The notes below the pieces were generated by a model, which ran no database searches, was not told where the DNA came from, and saw only the letters and a program-made list of their open reading frames with translations. Made by a program: the position numbers and the translations under genes. Positions 28,545-37,162 of a stretch of DNA of 64,000 nt are shown one piece after another (within the stretch, counting starts at the first letter, position 1; the number at the start of each line of letters is the position of its first letter). The stretch comes from Aquaspirillum sp. LM1 (GTDB taxonomy: Bacteria; Pseudomonadota; Gammaproteobacteria; Burkholderiales; Aquaspirillaceae), in NCBI RefSeq assembly GCF_002002905.1, contig NZ_CP019509.1:806001-870000 (forward strand). The letters run 5' to 3'.

Positions 28545-29090
28545 ATGCGCTACCGCTCCCTCTCCCTGTTATCCGCCGCCCTCCTGCTCAGCGCCAGCGT
28601 GCTGGCCGCGCCGCCGATGAGCAAAAACGAATACGGCACCACCAAGGCCATGCTGTCGACCAAGTACCAGACCGACAAGGCCGCCTGCTCGGCCCTGAAG
28701 GGCAATGCCGAAGATGTGTGTGTGGAAGAAGCCAAGGCCAGCGAAAAAATCGCCATGGCCGAGCTGGAAGCCAACTACAGCCCATCAGAAAAACACCACT
28801 TTGCCCTGCGCATGGCCAAGGCTGACGGCAACTACGCCGTGGCCAAGGAAAAGTGTGACGACAAGGCGGGTAACGCCAAAGACGTGTGCCGCAAAGAAGC
28901 CAAGGCTGCCCATGTCACTGCCACAGCCAACGCCAAACTGGCCGACACCACCAGCGATGCGCGCAAGGATGCCGCCAGCGACAAGCGCAATGCCGACTAC
29001 GCCGTGGCCAAGGAAAAGTGCGATGCCCTGGCCGGCGCAGTCAAGGACAGCTGTATCAAGGACGCCAAAGTCCGTTTTGCCCAACCCTGA
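28545..29090 (+). CDS. Exported protein with repeated Cys-pair helices, unknown function
   Basis: The 181-residue protein has a Sec signal (MRYRSLSLLSAALLLSASVLA) and three copies of a motif with two cysteines nine residues apart: DKAACSALKGNAEDVC, VAKEKCDDKAGNAKDVC and VAKEKCDALAGAVKDSC. The two later copies share NADYAVAKEKCD or NGNYAVAKEKCD. Between them are Lys/Ala/Asp-rich helical stretches. Exported cysteines in pairs suggest disulfides inside helical hairpins; this is inference. I know no function for the family. Confidence 0.8.
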   Translation: MRYRSLSLLSAALLLSASVLAAPPMSKNEYGTTKAMLSTKYQTDKAACSALKGNAEDVCVEEAKASEKIAMAELEANYSPSEKHHFALRMAKADGNYAVAKEKCDDKAGNAKDVCRKEAKAAHVTATANAKLADTTSDARKDAASDKRNADYAVAKEKCDALAGAVKDSCIKDAKVRFAQP

Positions 29091-29206
29091 CCGCTGTTAG
29101 GGCACACGGCGGCCTGCCGCACGCCGCCGCCAAACGGGACAGCCGCCGCCACAGCCCTGGCCAGGCCGCCGTCCCGACGCTGCACACCGCTAGCAAGGAG
29201 AACGCC

Positions 29207-29665
29207 ATGAACTACGAAGATCGCGACACCTACGGCATGTACCAGACCAAACCGGGCATCAGCCCCGGCCCGGACCCGGTGCGTGGCCCCGGCCCGGCAC
29301 TGATGGGGGCCGACACCCTGATTGGCAACCATGTGTTCAACTCGAAAGACGAAGAACTGGGCGACATCAAGGAAATCATGCTGGACATGCGCAGTGGCAA
29401 GGTGGGCTACGCCGTGCTGTCGTTTGGCGGGTTTCTCGGCCTGGGCGAAAAACTGTTTGCCGTGCCGTGGGCCGCGCTCAGCCTGGATACCGACAACAAG
29501 CGCTTTGTGCTGAACGTGGACAAAGACCGCCTGCAGGATGCGCCCGGCTTCCAGAAAGACAAATGGCCGGACATGGCCGACCCGTCATGGGCAGACGCCA
29601 TCCACGCCTATTACCAGGCCCCTGAACAGCAGACGCCGGCCAGCAAGTCATCCATTCCCGGTTAA
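29207..29665 (+). CDS. PRC-barrel domain protein
   Basis: The 152-residue soluble protein has no signal peptide. A PRC-barrel covers about residues 35-105 (GADTLIGNHVFNSKDEELGDIKEIMLD ... GKVGYAVLSFGGFLGLGEKLFAVPWAAL). The C-terminus resembles stress-associated PRC proteins (FQKDKWPDMADPSWADAIHAYY). A CAAGGAGAA ribosome site precedes ATG 29207. Function is unknown; homologues often lie beside CsbD and BON genes, as here. Confidence 0.88.
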   Translation: MNYEDRDTYGMYQTKPGISPGPDPVRGPGPALMGADTLIGNHVFNSKDEELGDIKEIMLDMRSGKVGYAVLSFGGFLGLGEKLFAVPWAALSLDTDNKRFVLNVDKDRLQDAPGFQKDKWPDMADPSWADAIHAYYQAPEQQTPASKSSIPG

Positions 29666-29747
29666 TTGAAACCCCAGCGGGTGTCTCCCCGTCGGGCTGC
29701 CACCCGGCAGGGGCATGACCGCCCCTTCACATGCGACAGGAATTGCC

Positions 29748-29966
29748 ATGAACACGATCCAGAATTACGCCGCCAGTGCGCTACTGGCTGCGGTACTGCT
29801 TGGGCTGACCGGGTGTGACTCGATGACCCGGCGCGACAAAAACACCGCCGTTGGCGCTGCCGTCGGCGGGGTGGCCGGCTCGGTGCTGACCGGCGGCGGC
29901 ACGGCAGGGGCCATTGGCGGTGCCGTGGTGGGCGGGGTGATTGGCAATCAGGTGGGCAAGCCCTGA
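29748..29966 (+). CDS. Glycine-zipper lipoprotein (OsmB-like)
   Basis: The 72-residue protein has a lipoprotein signal with lipobox LTGC, then a glycine-zipper segment (AVGAAVGGVAGSVLTGGGTAG, AIGGAVVGGVIGNQVG). This is the OsmB/2TM glycine-zipper type of small outer-membrane lipoprotein, often osmotically or stress induced. The ATG 29748 was chosen because the signal starts there. Confidence 0.85.
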   Translation: MNTIQNYAASALLAAVLLGLTGCDSMTRRDKNTAVGAAVGGVAGSVLTGGGTAGAIGGAVVGGVIGNQVGKP

Positions 29967-30089
29967 TGATCAGCCGCTGTCACGCCTGACCCGCGAATGA
30001 CGCGGCCACCGCTCCGACGCCGGGGCGGGGCCGGCTGATCTTATCTGCTTGTCGTGTCATCCGGCGCTTGCGCGCCCAGGAGTCTGACC

Positions 30090-30539
30090 ATGTTGCGTTC
30101 CCGCCGCCTGCTGCCCTCGCTGTTTCTGGCCTCCTCGCTCACCCTGTTTGCCCTGCCCGCTGTGGCCAGCCCGCCCTGCAGCCCGATGGACGGCACCGGC
30201 TATTTTCCTGAGCACCACCGCACCCGCCTTGCCGCGCACCACAAAAAACTGCACACCGCACTGAACCTGGACAGCAAACAGGAAACCGCCTGGAACAACT
30301 TGGTGGACGCCGAGCGGCCAATGGCACGCAGCGCTCCGGACCGCGCGGTGGACTGGGACGCCCTGTCCACCCCGGAACGCGTGGAGCGCATGCAGGCGCG
30401 GATGCAAACCCAGCAAGCCACGCTGGCCGAATACCTGGTGGTGCTCAAGACCTTCTATGCCGGGCTGACCCCGACGCAACAGCGCACCTTCGACGATTTT
30501 CATCACGCGCCGCGCCGCAGCCTGCACGGCAAACGCTGA
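30090..30539 (+). CDS. Spy/CpxP-like periplasmic protein
   Basis: The 149-residue protein has a Sec signal ending ...FALPAVAS and a helical body with an LTPTQQRTFDDF segment near the end, matching the LTxxQ motif of Spy/CpxP-type chaperones and stress sensors. Spy suppresses aggregation of periplasmic proteins. It is convergent with the ankyrin gene. Confidence 0.75.
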   Translation: MLRSRRLLPSLFLASSLTLFALPAVASPPCSPMDGTGYFPEHHRTRLAAHHKKLHTALNLDSKQETAWNNLVDAERPMARSAPDRAVDWDALSTPERVERMQARMQTQQATLAEYLVVLKTFYAGLTPTQQRTFDDFHHAPRRSLHGKR

Positions 30540-30593
30540 TGGCCAAGTGGCCCGTGTGCCTTGCCCGCCCGCGCTTCGGTCAGCGTTAAAGCG

Positions 30594-31043
30594 TTAACCG
30601 GCGCGGGTTCCGGCCCGCCGCAATGCTCGCAAACACCCCGCCGACGACGCCAGATCCAGCGCGGTCCAGTCGTCAAAATTCTTCAGCGTCGGGTCCGCCC
30701 CCAGTTCCAGCAGCAGTTCCACCACATCCGCCTTGCCATTGGACGACACATACATCAGGCAGCTGGCCCCGTTGCCGTTTTGCTGGTCAATCGGCGTGCC
30801 GGCGGCCACCAGCCGGCGGATCAGCGCGTGGTCGCCGTGGTAGCACGCCAGCCACAGCGCATTGCAGCCGTCCTGATTCAGCACCTCCACCCTGGCACCG
30901 TGCGCCAGCAGCGGGTCGATCAAATCCAGCCGGCCCAGCTTGGCCGCGCGCATCAGGGGGGTCAGGCCATTGGCACCGGGCGCGTCCGGCTGGTCCAGCG
31001 GAAAACCATGTTCAAGCAAAAATGCCTGCAGTTCGGGGGTCAT
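30594..31043 (-). CDS. Ankyrin-repeat protein
   Basis: The 149-residue protein has no signal and about three ankyrin repeats: NGLTPLMRAAKLGRLDLIDPLLAHGA, DGCNALWLACYHGDHALIRRLVAAGT and GASCLMYVSSNGKADVVELLLELGA. These are protein-interaction modules. Its ATG overlaps the stop of the SagB-type gene (31040-31043), so it is probably made together with that enzyme. Confidence 0.9.
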   Translation of the reverse strand: MTPELQAFLLEHGFPLDQPDAPGANGLTPLMRAAKLGRLDLIDPLLAHGARVEVLNQDGCNALWLACYHGDHALIRRLVAAGTPIDQQNGNGASCLMYVSSNGKADVVELLLELGADPTLKNFDDWTALDLASSAGCLRALRRAGTRAG

Positions 31044-32707
31044 GACGGCCTTTCGGAAAAATCGGGATAAGGGGGCTCGGTGTCGATGCGTGCATCAAGT
31101 ACGGGCAAGCCCACGGTAAAGTGGTACAGGCTTTGCAGCCGGGTGTCGTTCAGCCCCAGCGTGGCGTGCAGGGTATTGTCAAAAAAGCAGCCGATGCCGG
31201 TGCCGCGCAGACCGATGGCCTCTGCCTCCAGATACAGCGCCTGGCCAATCTGGCCGGCCTCGCGCAGCAGATGGCGGTAGCCCTGCGCGCCCTGGCTGAG
31301 TGCCTGGTCAAACTCCCCGAGCATGGCCAGCGAGAATGCGCCGGTCGAGGCAATGTCCTGATGGCAGCACAGCGTGCGGCTGAAACGCTGGGCGTCCTGC
31401 AATGACAAGGTATTCAGGCGCAACAGCCCCAGCCCCGACGGGCAGGCCGGATCAAGCGTGCTGACCGGCGCACGCTCGGGAAACTGCAGCGCCAGCTCCG
31501 GCCAGCGGGTCACCACGCCGCGCTGGCGCGGCAACAGGTACAAACCCGGCTCCAGCCCCTCCACCCGCAACACGCACAGCAGCAGATGCACATGCGGCGC
31601 ATTCACCGCCAGCAGCCAGGGCGCGCCGGCGTGTGGCAGCAGCGCTTGCAGCACACGATAAAATGCCGGCGCGGCCAGCGTGTGCCTGGGTTGATAGCGC
31701 TGGCCGCTGCGCCGTTGCTGAATCAGCGTGTGCGCACTCAGGCTGGCCGGATGGGGTGCGGGTGCAGCCGGCAGGGGCGCATCCGGCTGCCAGGCGCTGA
31801 CGCCATCGGCCACCCGACTGGCCACCGCCACCCGGCTGACCACTGGCCAGCGGTAACCGGGGCTGGGGTCGATGCAGCTGGGCTGGCCATGCCACTGGCT
31901 AAGCCCGCTGCGCTCAGCCAGCGCATCGGGAGCAGGCGGCAGACCCAAGCCGCTGGCGCGCACGGCCAGCAGCACTTCCGGTTCTTCGTCTTCGGTAAAT
32001 GCATAGCGGCCAGTCGGGTAATCCGCCTCCCGGTCCAGGCCCAGCGCGTGCGCCAGCCTGCGGCTGCCCACCGGCCAGACTTCCAGCTGCCAGCCCAGCG
32101 TGGCGGCTGCGTAGCCCAGCGCGGCCATGGCGTGGCCGATGTCCAGCTGGCAATAGCGAAACGCCCGCTCGCCATACTTCCACGCCTCGCGCCACATCAC
32201 GCTCGACAAGCCGATGGCCAGCCAGGCCTCACCGCCAGCGCTGGGCGGGCACAGTGCCCGGCTTTCCAGCACATGGTTGAGCGGGTCGTAGTGGTGTACG
32301 CCATCGGCCAGCCCGGCCACGCCCTGGCTAAGCAGGTAGGCTTCCACCGGATGCAGATTGCCCGACGACGGGTTACAGCGCAGCGCCCAGCGGCTGGGCC
32401 CCCAGGTTTTCCAGGCCGACAGGCCCAGCGCCAGCTGCAACAACGCGGCCAGATTGGCCAGCGTCACTGGCAATGGGGCCGGATGCGGCTGGCTCAGTTC
32501 GGCAAATGGCCGGTCCTGCGCCGGTCCACACAGCGGCAATGCCAGCTGGGGCGCGCCGGCAAAGTGACGGAACGGTGCGGGCTGGGCGTCCCAGTCCAGT
32601 TGGCCCGGCCCTTCGGCGTAGCGCTGCAGATGGTGTTTGCTGCGCAGGTGATAATTGCGGACTTCGGCCAGCTGCATGCCGTGATGGTCTTCAATGGGCT
32701 CGGCCAT
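31040..32707 (-). CDS. SagB/ThcOx-type nitroreductase-family dehydrogenase, two domains
   Basis: The 555-residue protein begins with the SagB-family helix (NYHLRSKHHLQRYAEGPGQL, then DWDAQPAPFRHFAGAP). A first nitroreductase domain carries the FMN-contact-like RCNPSSGNLHPVEAYL (about residues 107-122). A second starts near residue 300 (LIQQRRSGQRYQPRHTLAAP) and ends EAIGLRGTGIGCFFDN. SagB enzymes oxidise azolines in thiazole/oxazole peptides, but stand-alone bacterial homologues have no known substrate. No YcaO or precursor peptide lies nearby, so a peptide-natural-product role is not supported. Start 32707 has an AAAGGTG site, 18 bases after the Fe-S gene. Confidence 0.82.
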   Translation of the reverse strand: MAEPIEDHHGMQLAEVRNYHLRSKHHLQRYAEGPGQLDWDAQPAPFRHFAGAPQLALPLCGPAQDRPFAELSQPHPAPLPVTLANLAALLQLALGLSAWKTWGPSRWALRCNPSSGNLHPVEAYLLSQGVAGLADGVHHYDPLNHVLESRALCPPSAGGEAWLAIGLSSVMWREAWKYGERAFRYCQLDIGHAMAALGYAAATLGWQLEVWPVGSRRLAHALGLDREADYPTGRYAFTEDEEPEVLLAVRASGLGLPPAPDALAERSGLSQWHGQPSCIDPSPGYRWPVVSRVAVASRVADGVSAWQPDAPLPAAPAPHPASLSAHTLIQQRRSGQRYQPRHTLAAPAFYRVLQALLPHAGAPWLLAVNAPHVHLLLCVLRVEGLEPGLYLLPRQRGVVTRWPELALQFPERAPVSTLDPACPSGLGLLRLNTLSLQDAQRFSRTLCCHQDIASTGAFSLAMLGEFDQALSQGAQGYRHLLREAGQIGQALYLEAEAIGLRGTGIGCFFDNTLHATLGLNDTRLQSLYHFTVGLPVLDARIDTEPPYPDFSERPS

Positions 32708-32725
32708 GGTGGCACCTTTCAGAGG

Positions 32726-34090
32726 TCAGGCTTCAGGGGAAAGCGGGTCGGGCGACGCCAGCGCCTGCTGCAGCACTTCGGCCACATGCCAGGCCTGACG
32801 GCTCACCCCTTCGTGGATCTGGTGACGACAGGAAAAGCCGTTGGCCAGCACCGACGCGTGTGGTGCCGCGCGCAACGCCGGCAGCAGGTCCAGCTCGGCC
32901 ATCGCCCGCGACACATCGGCATGCTCGGCTTCCAGACCAAAGCTGCCAGACATGCCGCAACAGCTGGCGTCAATAAACTCAAACTGACAGTCCGGAATCA
33001 GCCGCAATACCTTGCGCAGCGACTTCATCGCCCCCACCGCCTTCTGGTGGCAATGGCCGTGCACCAGCAGCGCCGGCTGCGCCCACGGTTTGAGCTGCCA
33101 GCGCAAGCGTTTGCGCTCATGTTCGCGGGCAATGAACTCTTCAAACAAGAACACCTGGCGCGACAATTGGCGGGCCGCTTCGCCCAGGCCCAGCTTCAGA
33201 TGGTCATCGCGCAGCGACAGAATGCACGATGGCTCCAGGCCAATGATCGGCGTGCCCGACGCCAGCGCCGGGGCCAGCGCCGCGTGCAGGCGCGCCGCCT
33301 CGGCCCGCGCCGCCTCCACCTGGCCCAGCGACAGATAGGTGCGGCCACAGCACAGGCTGCGGTTGGGCTCGGCGTCGTCGGCCAGTGGACGCAGCACCTC
33401 CACCTGATAGCCAGCAGCGTGCAGCACGGCGTAGGCGGCTTCGGCAATGCGCGGTTCAAAATGGCCGGCAAAGGTGTCAACCAGCAACAGCACCCGCCGC
33501 TCGGACGGGGCGCTGCTAACAGGCGGCGGCTGATAGGCCTGTGCCGCCGGCACCGGCAAGGTGCGCGATGCGGCAATGCCCAGCCAGCGCTCGCCCAGCC
33601 GGGACAACACAGGGCTGGCATTGCGCCACAGCGTCAGCCGGCGCAGCCACGGGCGCTGGCGCAGCAAGCGCGGCAGGCCGGCAAACAGCTGCTCGCGCCA
33701 CAACACCCCCAGTGCAGCATTGCGCTGCGCCTGGTACTCGATCTTGATGGCGGCCATGTCCACCTGATTGGCGCATTCGCGCTTGCAGCCCTTGCAACCC
33801 ACGCACAGCGCCATGGCCTCGGCCAGACGCGGGTCGGCAAACGGCTGGTCGCCAAATTCGCCATTCAGCGCCGCCTTAAGCACCTGCACCCGCCCGCCCG
33901 GCGAATGGGCCACGTCACCGGTCACCCGAAAACTCGGGCACATCACCCCTTTGGGGGTGCGCTGGCACAGGCGGTCGCCAATGCACACCGCCACCGCCTT
34001 GGCAAAATCACCGCCCATGGCAGGAATCCCGGCGTAGGCGTCGCCCTGGCCGGCGGTTTCGTAACTGGACCAATCCAGATGATGCTTCAT
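32726..34090 (-). CDS. Stand-alone (Fe-S)-binding, CCG-domain oxidoreductase subunit
   Basis: The 454-residue protein matches the C-terminal half of FAD/(Fe-S) D-2-hydroxyacid dehydrogenases (YdiJ/GlcF-like). First cluster region: CIGDRLCQRTPKGVMCPSFRVT with DVAHSPGGR. Second cluster: CVGCKGCKRECANQVDM. Two CCG-type blocks follow, around RSLCCGRTYLSLGQ and IDASCCGMSGSFG. The FAD-binding half is absent, and no FAD partner is in the window. It probably passes electrons between a flavoprotein and the SagB-type enzyme downstream (inference). The frame extends upstream to 34564, but MKHHLDWSSYE at 34090 is the likely start. Confidence 0.8.
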   Translation of the reverse strand: MKHHLDWSSYETAGQGDAYAGIPAMGGDFAKAVAVCIGDRLCQRTPKGVMCPSFRVTGDVAHSPGGRVQVLKAALNGEFGDQPFADPRLAEAMALCVGCKGCKRECANQVDMAAIKIEYQAQRNAALGVLWREQLFAGLPRLLRQRPWLRRLTLWRNASPVLSRLGERWLGIAASRTLPVPAAQAYQPPPVSSAPSERRVLLLVDTFAGHFEPRIAEAAYAVLHAAGYQVEVLRPLADDAEPNRSLCCGRTYLSLGQVEAARAEAARLHAALAPALASGTPIIGLEPSCILSLRDDHLKLGLGEAARQLSRQVFLFEEFIAREHERKRLRWQLKPWAQPALLVHGHCHQKAVGAMKSLRKVLRLIPDCQFEFIDASCCGMSGSFGLEAEHADVSRAMAELDLLPALRAAPHASVLANGFSCRHQIHEGVSRQAWHVAEVLQQALASPDPLSPEA

Positions 34091-34626
34091 TGCATGCCTT
34101 TGCCGTCTGCTGGCGGCGCGGTGTGGTCCTGCTGGCCCGTCCCGGCACGCCGAATAAATGCCCGGAGTGCAAGCAAGGACAAGACCAGGAAAAATCTGGA
34201 TGAAAATCAGTCTATTGGCTTTTACCGTCCCCCATTCTGTCAGCGTGCTTGTCGGACAATACGGACAATGTGGCACTGGCCGCCTCCCATCATCTCCCCA
34301 TCCGCTATCGGATGCCTCCGGCCCATGGCCTGTGCCAGTGGCCCCGGCACGGCCACGCATCGGCAGCGTGCACCATTCATACTCACTCCATGGGGCATGA
34401 TGCTGTACTGTGGTGCATGACTGGCGCGCATGCGCGGCCTGGCGTGCACCTTTTTTGCCCAGTCTGAGGCTATTTGGCTCTGATTTCGTGCTGACTGGCC
34501 AAGTGCGCTGGCATTTTGTGTCGGTATTCGCCTGTTGCCAGCAGCTCGTCATGGCCTGGTTCACATCTTGCTAAATCACTACTGACCCGCAAGCCAGACC
34601 TTTACCATCCACAAAGGAGCCGATGA
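34091..34626. other. Intergenic region, no gene seen
   Basis: This 536-base divergent region lies between the Fe-S gene and the ATP-grasp operon. I see no supported coding frame or tRNA. The only clear structure is the hairpin with a T6 tail at 34412-34456. An AAAGGAG ribosome site for the ATP-grasp gene lies at about 34613-34619. Confidence 0.6.
34412..34456 (+). terminator. Orphan terminator-like hairpin
   Basis: GGTGCA (34412-34417) pairs with TGCACC (34445-34450), enclosing the self-complementary CGCGCATGCGCG, and six T residues follow. There is no plus-strand gene upstream within this gap, so it could end a small RNA. Confidence 0.5.
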
Positions 34627-36048
34627 ATGCCCGTACTCTTCGATGAAATGTTCACGGCCGATCAGCAAGTGCGCCCGCATTACCAGCCGTTTCACAACTG
34701 GTTACAGCAGCAGCCGGACAATTTCATGGCCAGCAAGCGCCAGGAAGCCGACCTGATTTTTCGCCGGGTAGGCATCACCTTTGCCGTGTACGGCGATGAC
34801 GCCGGCACCGAGCGCCTGATCCCGTTTGACCAGATTCCCCGCATTATTCCCGCCGACGAATGGAAAACCCTGCAAGCCGGCCTCAAGCAGCGGGTGCGCG
34901 CGCTGAACATGTTTATCCACGATGTTTACCACGATCAGGCCATCATCAAGGCTGGCGTGGTGCCGCCGGAATACATCCTGGGCAACAGCCAGTACCGCCC
35001 GGAAATGCGCGGCATCAATGTGCCCAACGATGTCTACGCCCATGTGGCCGGGGTGGACGTGGTGCGCGCCGGCAACCCGGATGGCAGCGGCGCTTACTAT
35101 GTGCTGGAAGACAATCTGCGCGTGCCCTCCGGTGTGAGCTACATGCTGGAAAACCGCAAGATGATGATGCGGCTGTTTCCCGAGCTATTCGTCAATAACC
35201 GCATTGCCCCGATTGCCCACTACCCCGATGTGCTGATGGATTCGCTGCGCGCGGTGGCGCCGGTGGGGGTGGACGATCCCACGGTGGTGGTGCTCACCCC
35301 AGGCATCTACAACTCGGCCTACTTTGAACACGCCTTCCTGGCCCAGCAGATGGGCGTGGAGCTGGTGGAAGGCAAGGACCTGTTTGTTGACGACCACACG
35401 GTGTACATGAAAACGACCCAGGGCCCGCAGCGGGTGGACGTGATTTACCGCCGGCTGGACGATGATTTTCTCGACCCACTGGCTTTCCGCCCAGATTCGG
35501 CGCTGGGTGTGCCGGGACTGATGTCGGTGTACCGCGAAGGCCGGGTGACACTGGCCAACGCCATCGGCACCGGGGTGGCCGACGACAAAGCGATTTACAC
35601 CTTTGTGCCCGATATGGTGCGCTTCTACCTGAGCGAAGAACCGATCCTGAACAACGTGCCCACCTGGCAGTGCCGCAAGCCGGAAGACCTTTCTTACGTG
35701 CTGGCCCATCTGCCCGAGCTGGTGGTCAAGGAAGTTCACGGTGCCGGCGGCTACGGCATGCTGGTGGGCCCGGCAGCCACCCAGGCTGAAATCGAGCACT
35801 TCCGCACATTGCTGAAAACCTCGCCCGACAACTATATCGCCCAGCCCACGCTGGCGCTATCGGCCTGCCCCACCTTTGTGGAGTCCGGCATTGCCCCACG
35901 CCATATCGACCTGCGTCCGTTTGTGCTGTCGGGCAAGGGGATTTCCGTGGTGCCCGGCGGGCTGACCCGCGTGGCACTGAAAGAAGGCTCGCTGGTGGTG
36001 AATTCCTCACAGGGCGGCGGCACCAAGGACACCTGGGTGCTGGAATAA
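34627..36048 (+). CDS. Circularly permuted ATP-grasp protein (set A)
   Basis: The 473-residue protein belongs to the CP-ATP-grasp family (former DUF404/DUF407). Recognisable parts are RRVGITFAVYGDDAGTERLIPFD, DVVRAGNPDGSGAYYVLEDNLRVPSG (about 145-170), VVVLTPGIYNSAYFEHAFLAQQMGVELVEG, VDVIYRRLDDDFLDP and VVKEVHGAGGYGMLVGP, which holds the nucleotide-contacting glycines. It likely forms an amide or peptide bond using ATP; the substrate is unknown. It is followed by alpha-E and transglutaminase genes, the conserved partners of this family. Confidence 0.93.
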   Translation: MPVLFDEMFTADQQVRPHYQPFHNWLQQQPDNFMASKRQEADLIFRRVGITFAVYGDDAGTERLIPFDQIPRIIPADEWKTLQAGLKQRVRALNMFIHDVYHDQAIIKAGVVPPEYILGNSQYRPEMRGINVPNDVYAHVAGVDVVRAGNPDGSGAYYVLEDNLRVPSGVSYMLENRKMMMRLFPELFVNNRIAPIAHYPDVLMDSLRAVAPVGVDDPTVVVLTPGIYNSAYFEHAFLAQQMGVELVEGKDLFVDDHTVYMKTTQGPQRVDVIYRRLDDDFLDPLAFRPDSALGVPGLMSVYREGRVTLANAIGTGVADDKAIYTFVPDMVRFYLSEEPILNNVPTWQCRKPEDLSYVLAHLPELVVKEVHGAGGYGMLVGPAATQAEIEHFRTLLKTSPDNYIAQPTLALSACPTFVESGIAPRHIDLRPFVLSGKGISVVPGGLTRVALKEGSLVVNSSQGGGTKDTWVLE

Positions 36049-36144
36049 GCCTGGCCTGCAGCAGAGATGGATCACACCGCAATGACCGACGCCATCGCGC
36101 AGGCGTCGGCAACGGATACGGCGCAATACAAGAGGAAACACACC

Positions 36145-37113
36145 ATGTTGAGTAGCACCGCTGACCACCTGTTCTGGATGGCCCGTTACGTGGAACGGGC
36201 AGAAAATACTGCACGGATGCTGGACGCCAACCTGCAAAGCTCGCTGCTGCCCCAGGCCGGCGCGGCACCGGGCGAAGTCTGGCACACCATGCTGAGCCTG
36301 TCCGAGCTGAAAGAAGCCTATTTTGCCCGCCACGACCAGGTGCGCTCTGATCGCATGCTGGATTTCATGGTCAGCGACACCAGTAATCTGTCCAGCATTT
36401 ATTGCAGTTTTCGCGCCGCCCGCGAAAACGCCCGCGCCGTGCGCGGCGCGCTGACCACCGAGCTGTGGGAAACCTTCAACACCACCTGGCTGGAAATGAA
36501 CCAGCAGCTCAAGGAGGGCATGCACCAGAAAAGCCCCGGCGAGTTTTTTGAATGGGTGAAATTCCGCTCGCACCTGTCGCGCGGCGTGCTGATTGGCACC
36601 ATGCTCAACGACGAAGCCTTCCGCTTTGCCCGGTTGGGCACCTTTCTGGAACGGGCGGACAATACCGCGCGGATTCTGGACGTGAACTTCCGCCGCCAGG
36701 CCGAGCAGGACGCGGTGCAAATCAGCGAAGGCGAGCAAAACGACAGCCTGCAGCGCGATTACTACCACTGGGCGTCGCTGCTGCGCTCGCTGTCGGCGTT
36801 TGAAAACTACCGTAAGGTGTACCGTCACGCCATCACCCCGGACAAAGTGGCCGAGCTGCTGATTTTGCGCGGCGACATGCCGCGCTCGCTGCGCGCCTGC
36901 CTGGTGGAAGTGGAAAGCAACCTCAGCGTGGTGGCCAACAAGCAATCGCAGGAAACCGAACGCCGCGCCGGCATGATGCACGCCGAGCTGCGCTTTGGCC
37001 GCATCGACGACATTCTGCACACCGGGCTGCACGCCTATCTGACCGATTTCCTGGAGCGCATCAACGACCTGGGCGCACGCATCAGCCAGGATTTCCTGGT
37101 TGGCGAACGCTGA
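36145..37113 (+). CDS. Alpha-E domain protein (set A)
   Basis: The 322-residue all-helical protein starts MLSSTADHLFWMARYVERAENTARMLD, the diagnostic beginning of alpha-E (former DUF403). The motif recurs as LGTFLERADNTARILDV near residue 168. Glu and Arg in the repeated ERAxNTAR helices are likely functional. Alpha-E proteins always accompany CP-ATP-grasp enzymes; the biochemical role is unproven. The start is ATG 36145 with an AGAGGAAA site; the frame opens earlier at 36067 but is not conserved there. Confidence 0.92.
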   Translation: MLSSTADHLFWMARYVERAENTARMLDANLQSSLLPQAGAAPGEVWHTMLSLSELKEAYFARHDQVRSDRMLDFMVSDTSNLSSIYCSFRAARENARAVRGALTTELWETFNTTWLEMNQQLKEGMHQKSPGEFFEWVKFRSHLSRGVLIGTMLNDEAFRFARLGTFLERADNTARILDVNFRRQAEQDAVQISEGEQNDSLQRDYYHWASLLRSLSAFENYRKVYRHAITPDKVAELLILRGDMPRSLRACLVEVESNLSVVANKQSQETERRAGMMHAELRFGRIDDILHTGLHAYLTDFLERINDLGARISQDFLVGER

Positions 37114-37121
37114 ACCATCCT

Positions 37122-37146
37122 GCCCCTGCCCACTGGCAGGGGCTTT
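37122..37146 (+). terminator. Hairpin between alpha-E and transglutaminase genes
   Basis: The 9-base-pair stem GCCCCTGCC / GGCAGGGGC with loop CACT is followed by TTT. It sits inside an otherwise continuous operon, so it may be a partial terminator or processing site. Confidence 0.55.
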
Positions 37147-37162
37147 CACTGCGGAGAGCTCC

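Noticed and set aside
31040-32707. Thiazole/oxazole peptide biosynthesis cluster around the SagB-like gene
   Set aside because: No YcaO cyclodehydratase, E1-like protein, precursor peptide or exporter is nearby.
31586-34420. 944-codon plus-strand frame across the SagB and Fe-S genes
   Set aside because: The minus-strand proteins have intact catalytic motifs over the whole stretch; the plus-strand product is Arg/Gln-rich noise.
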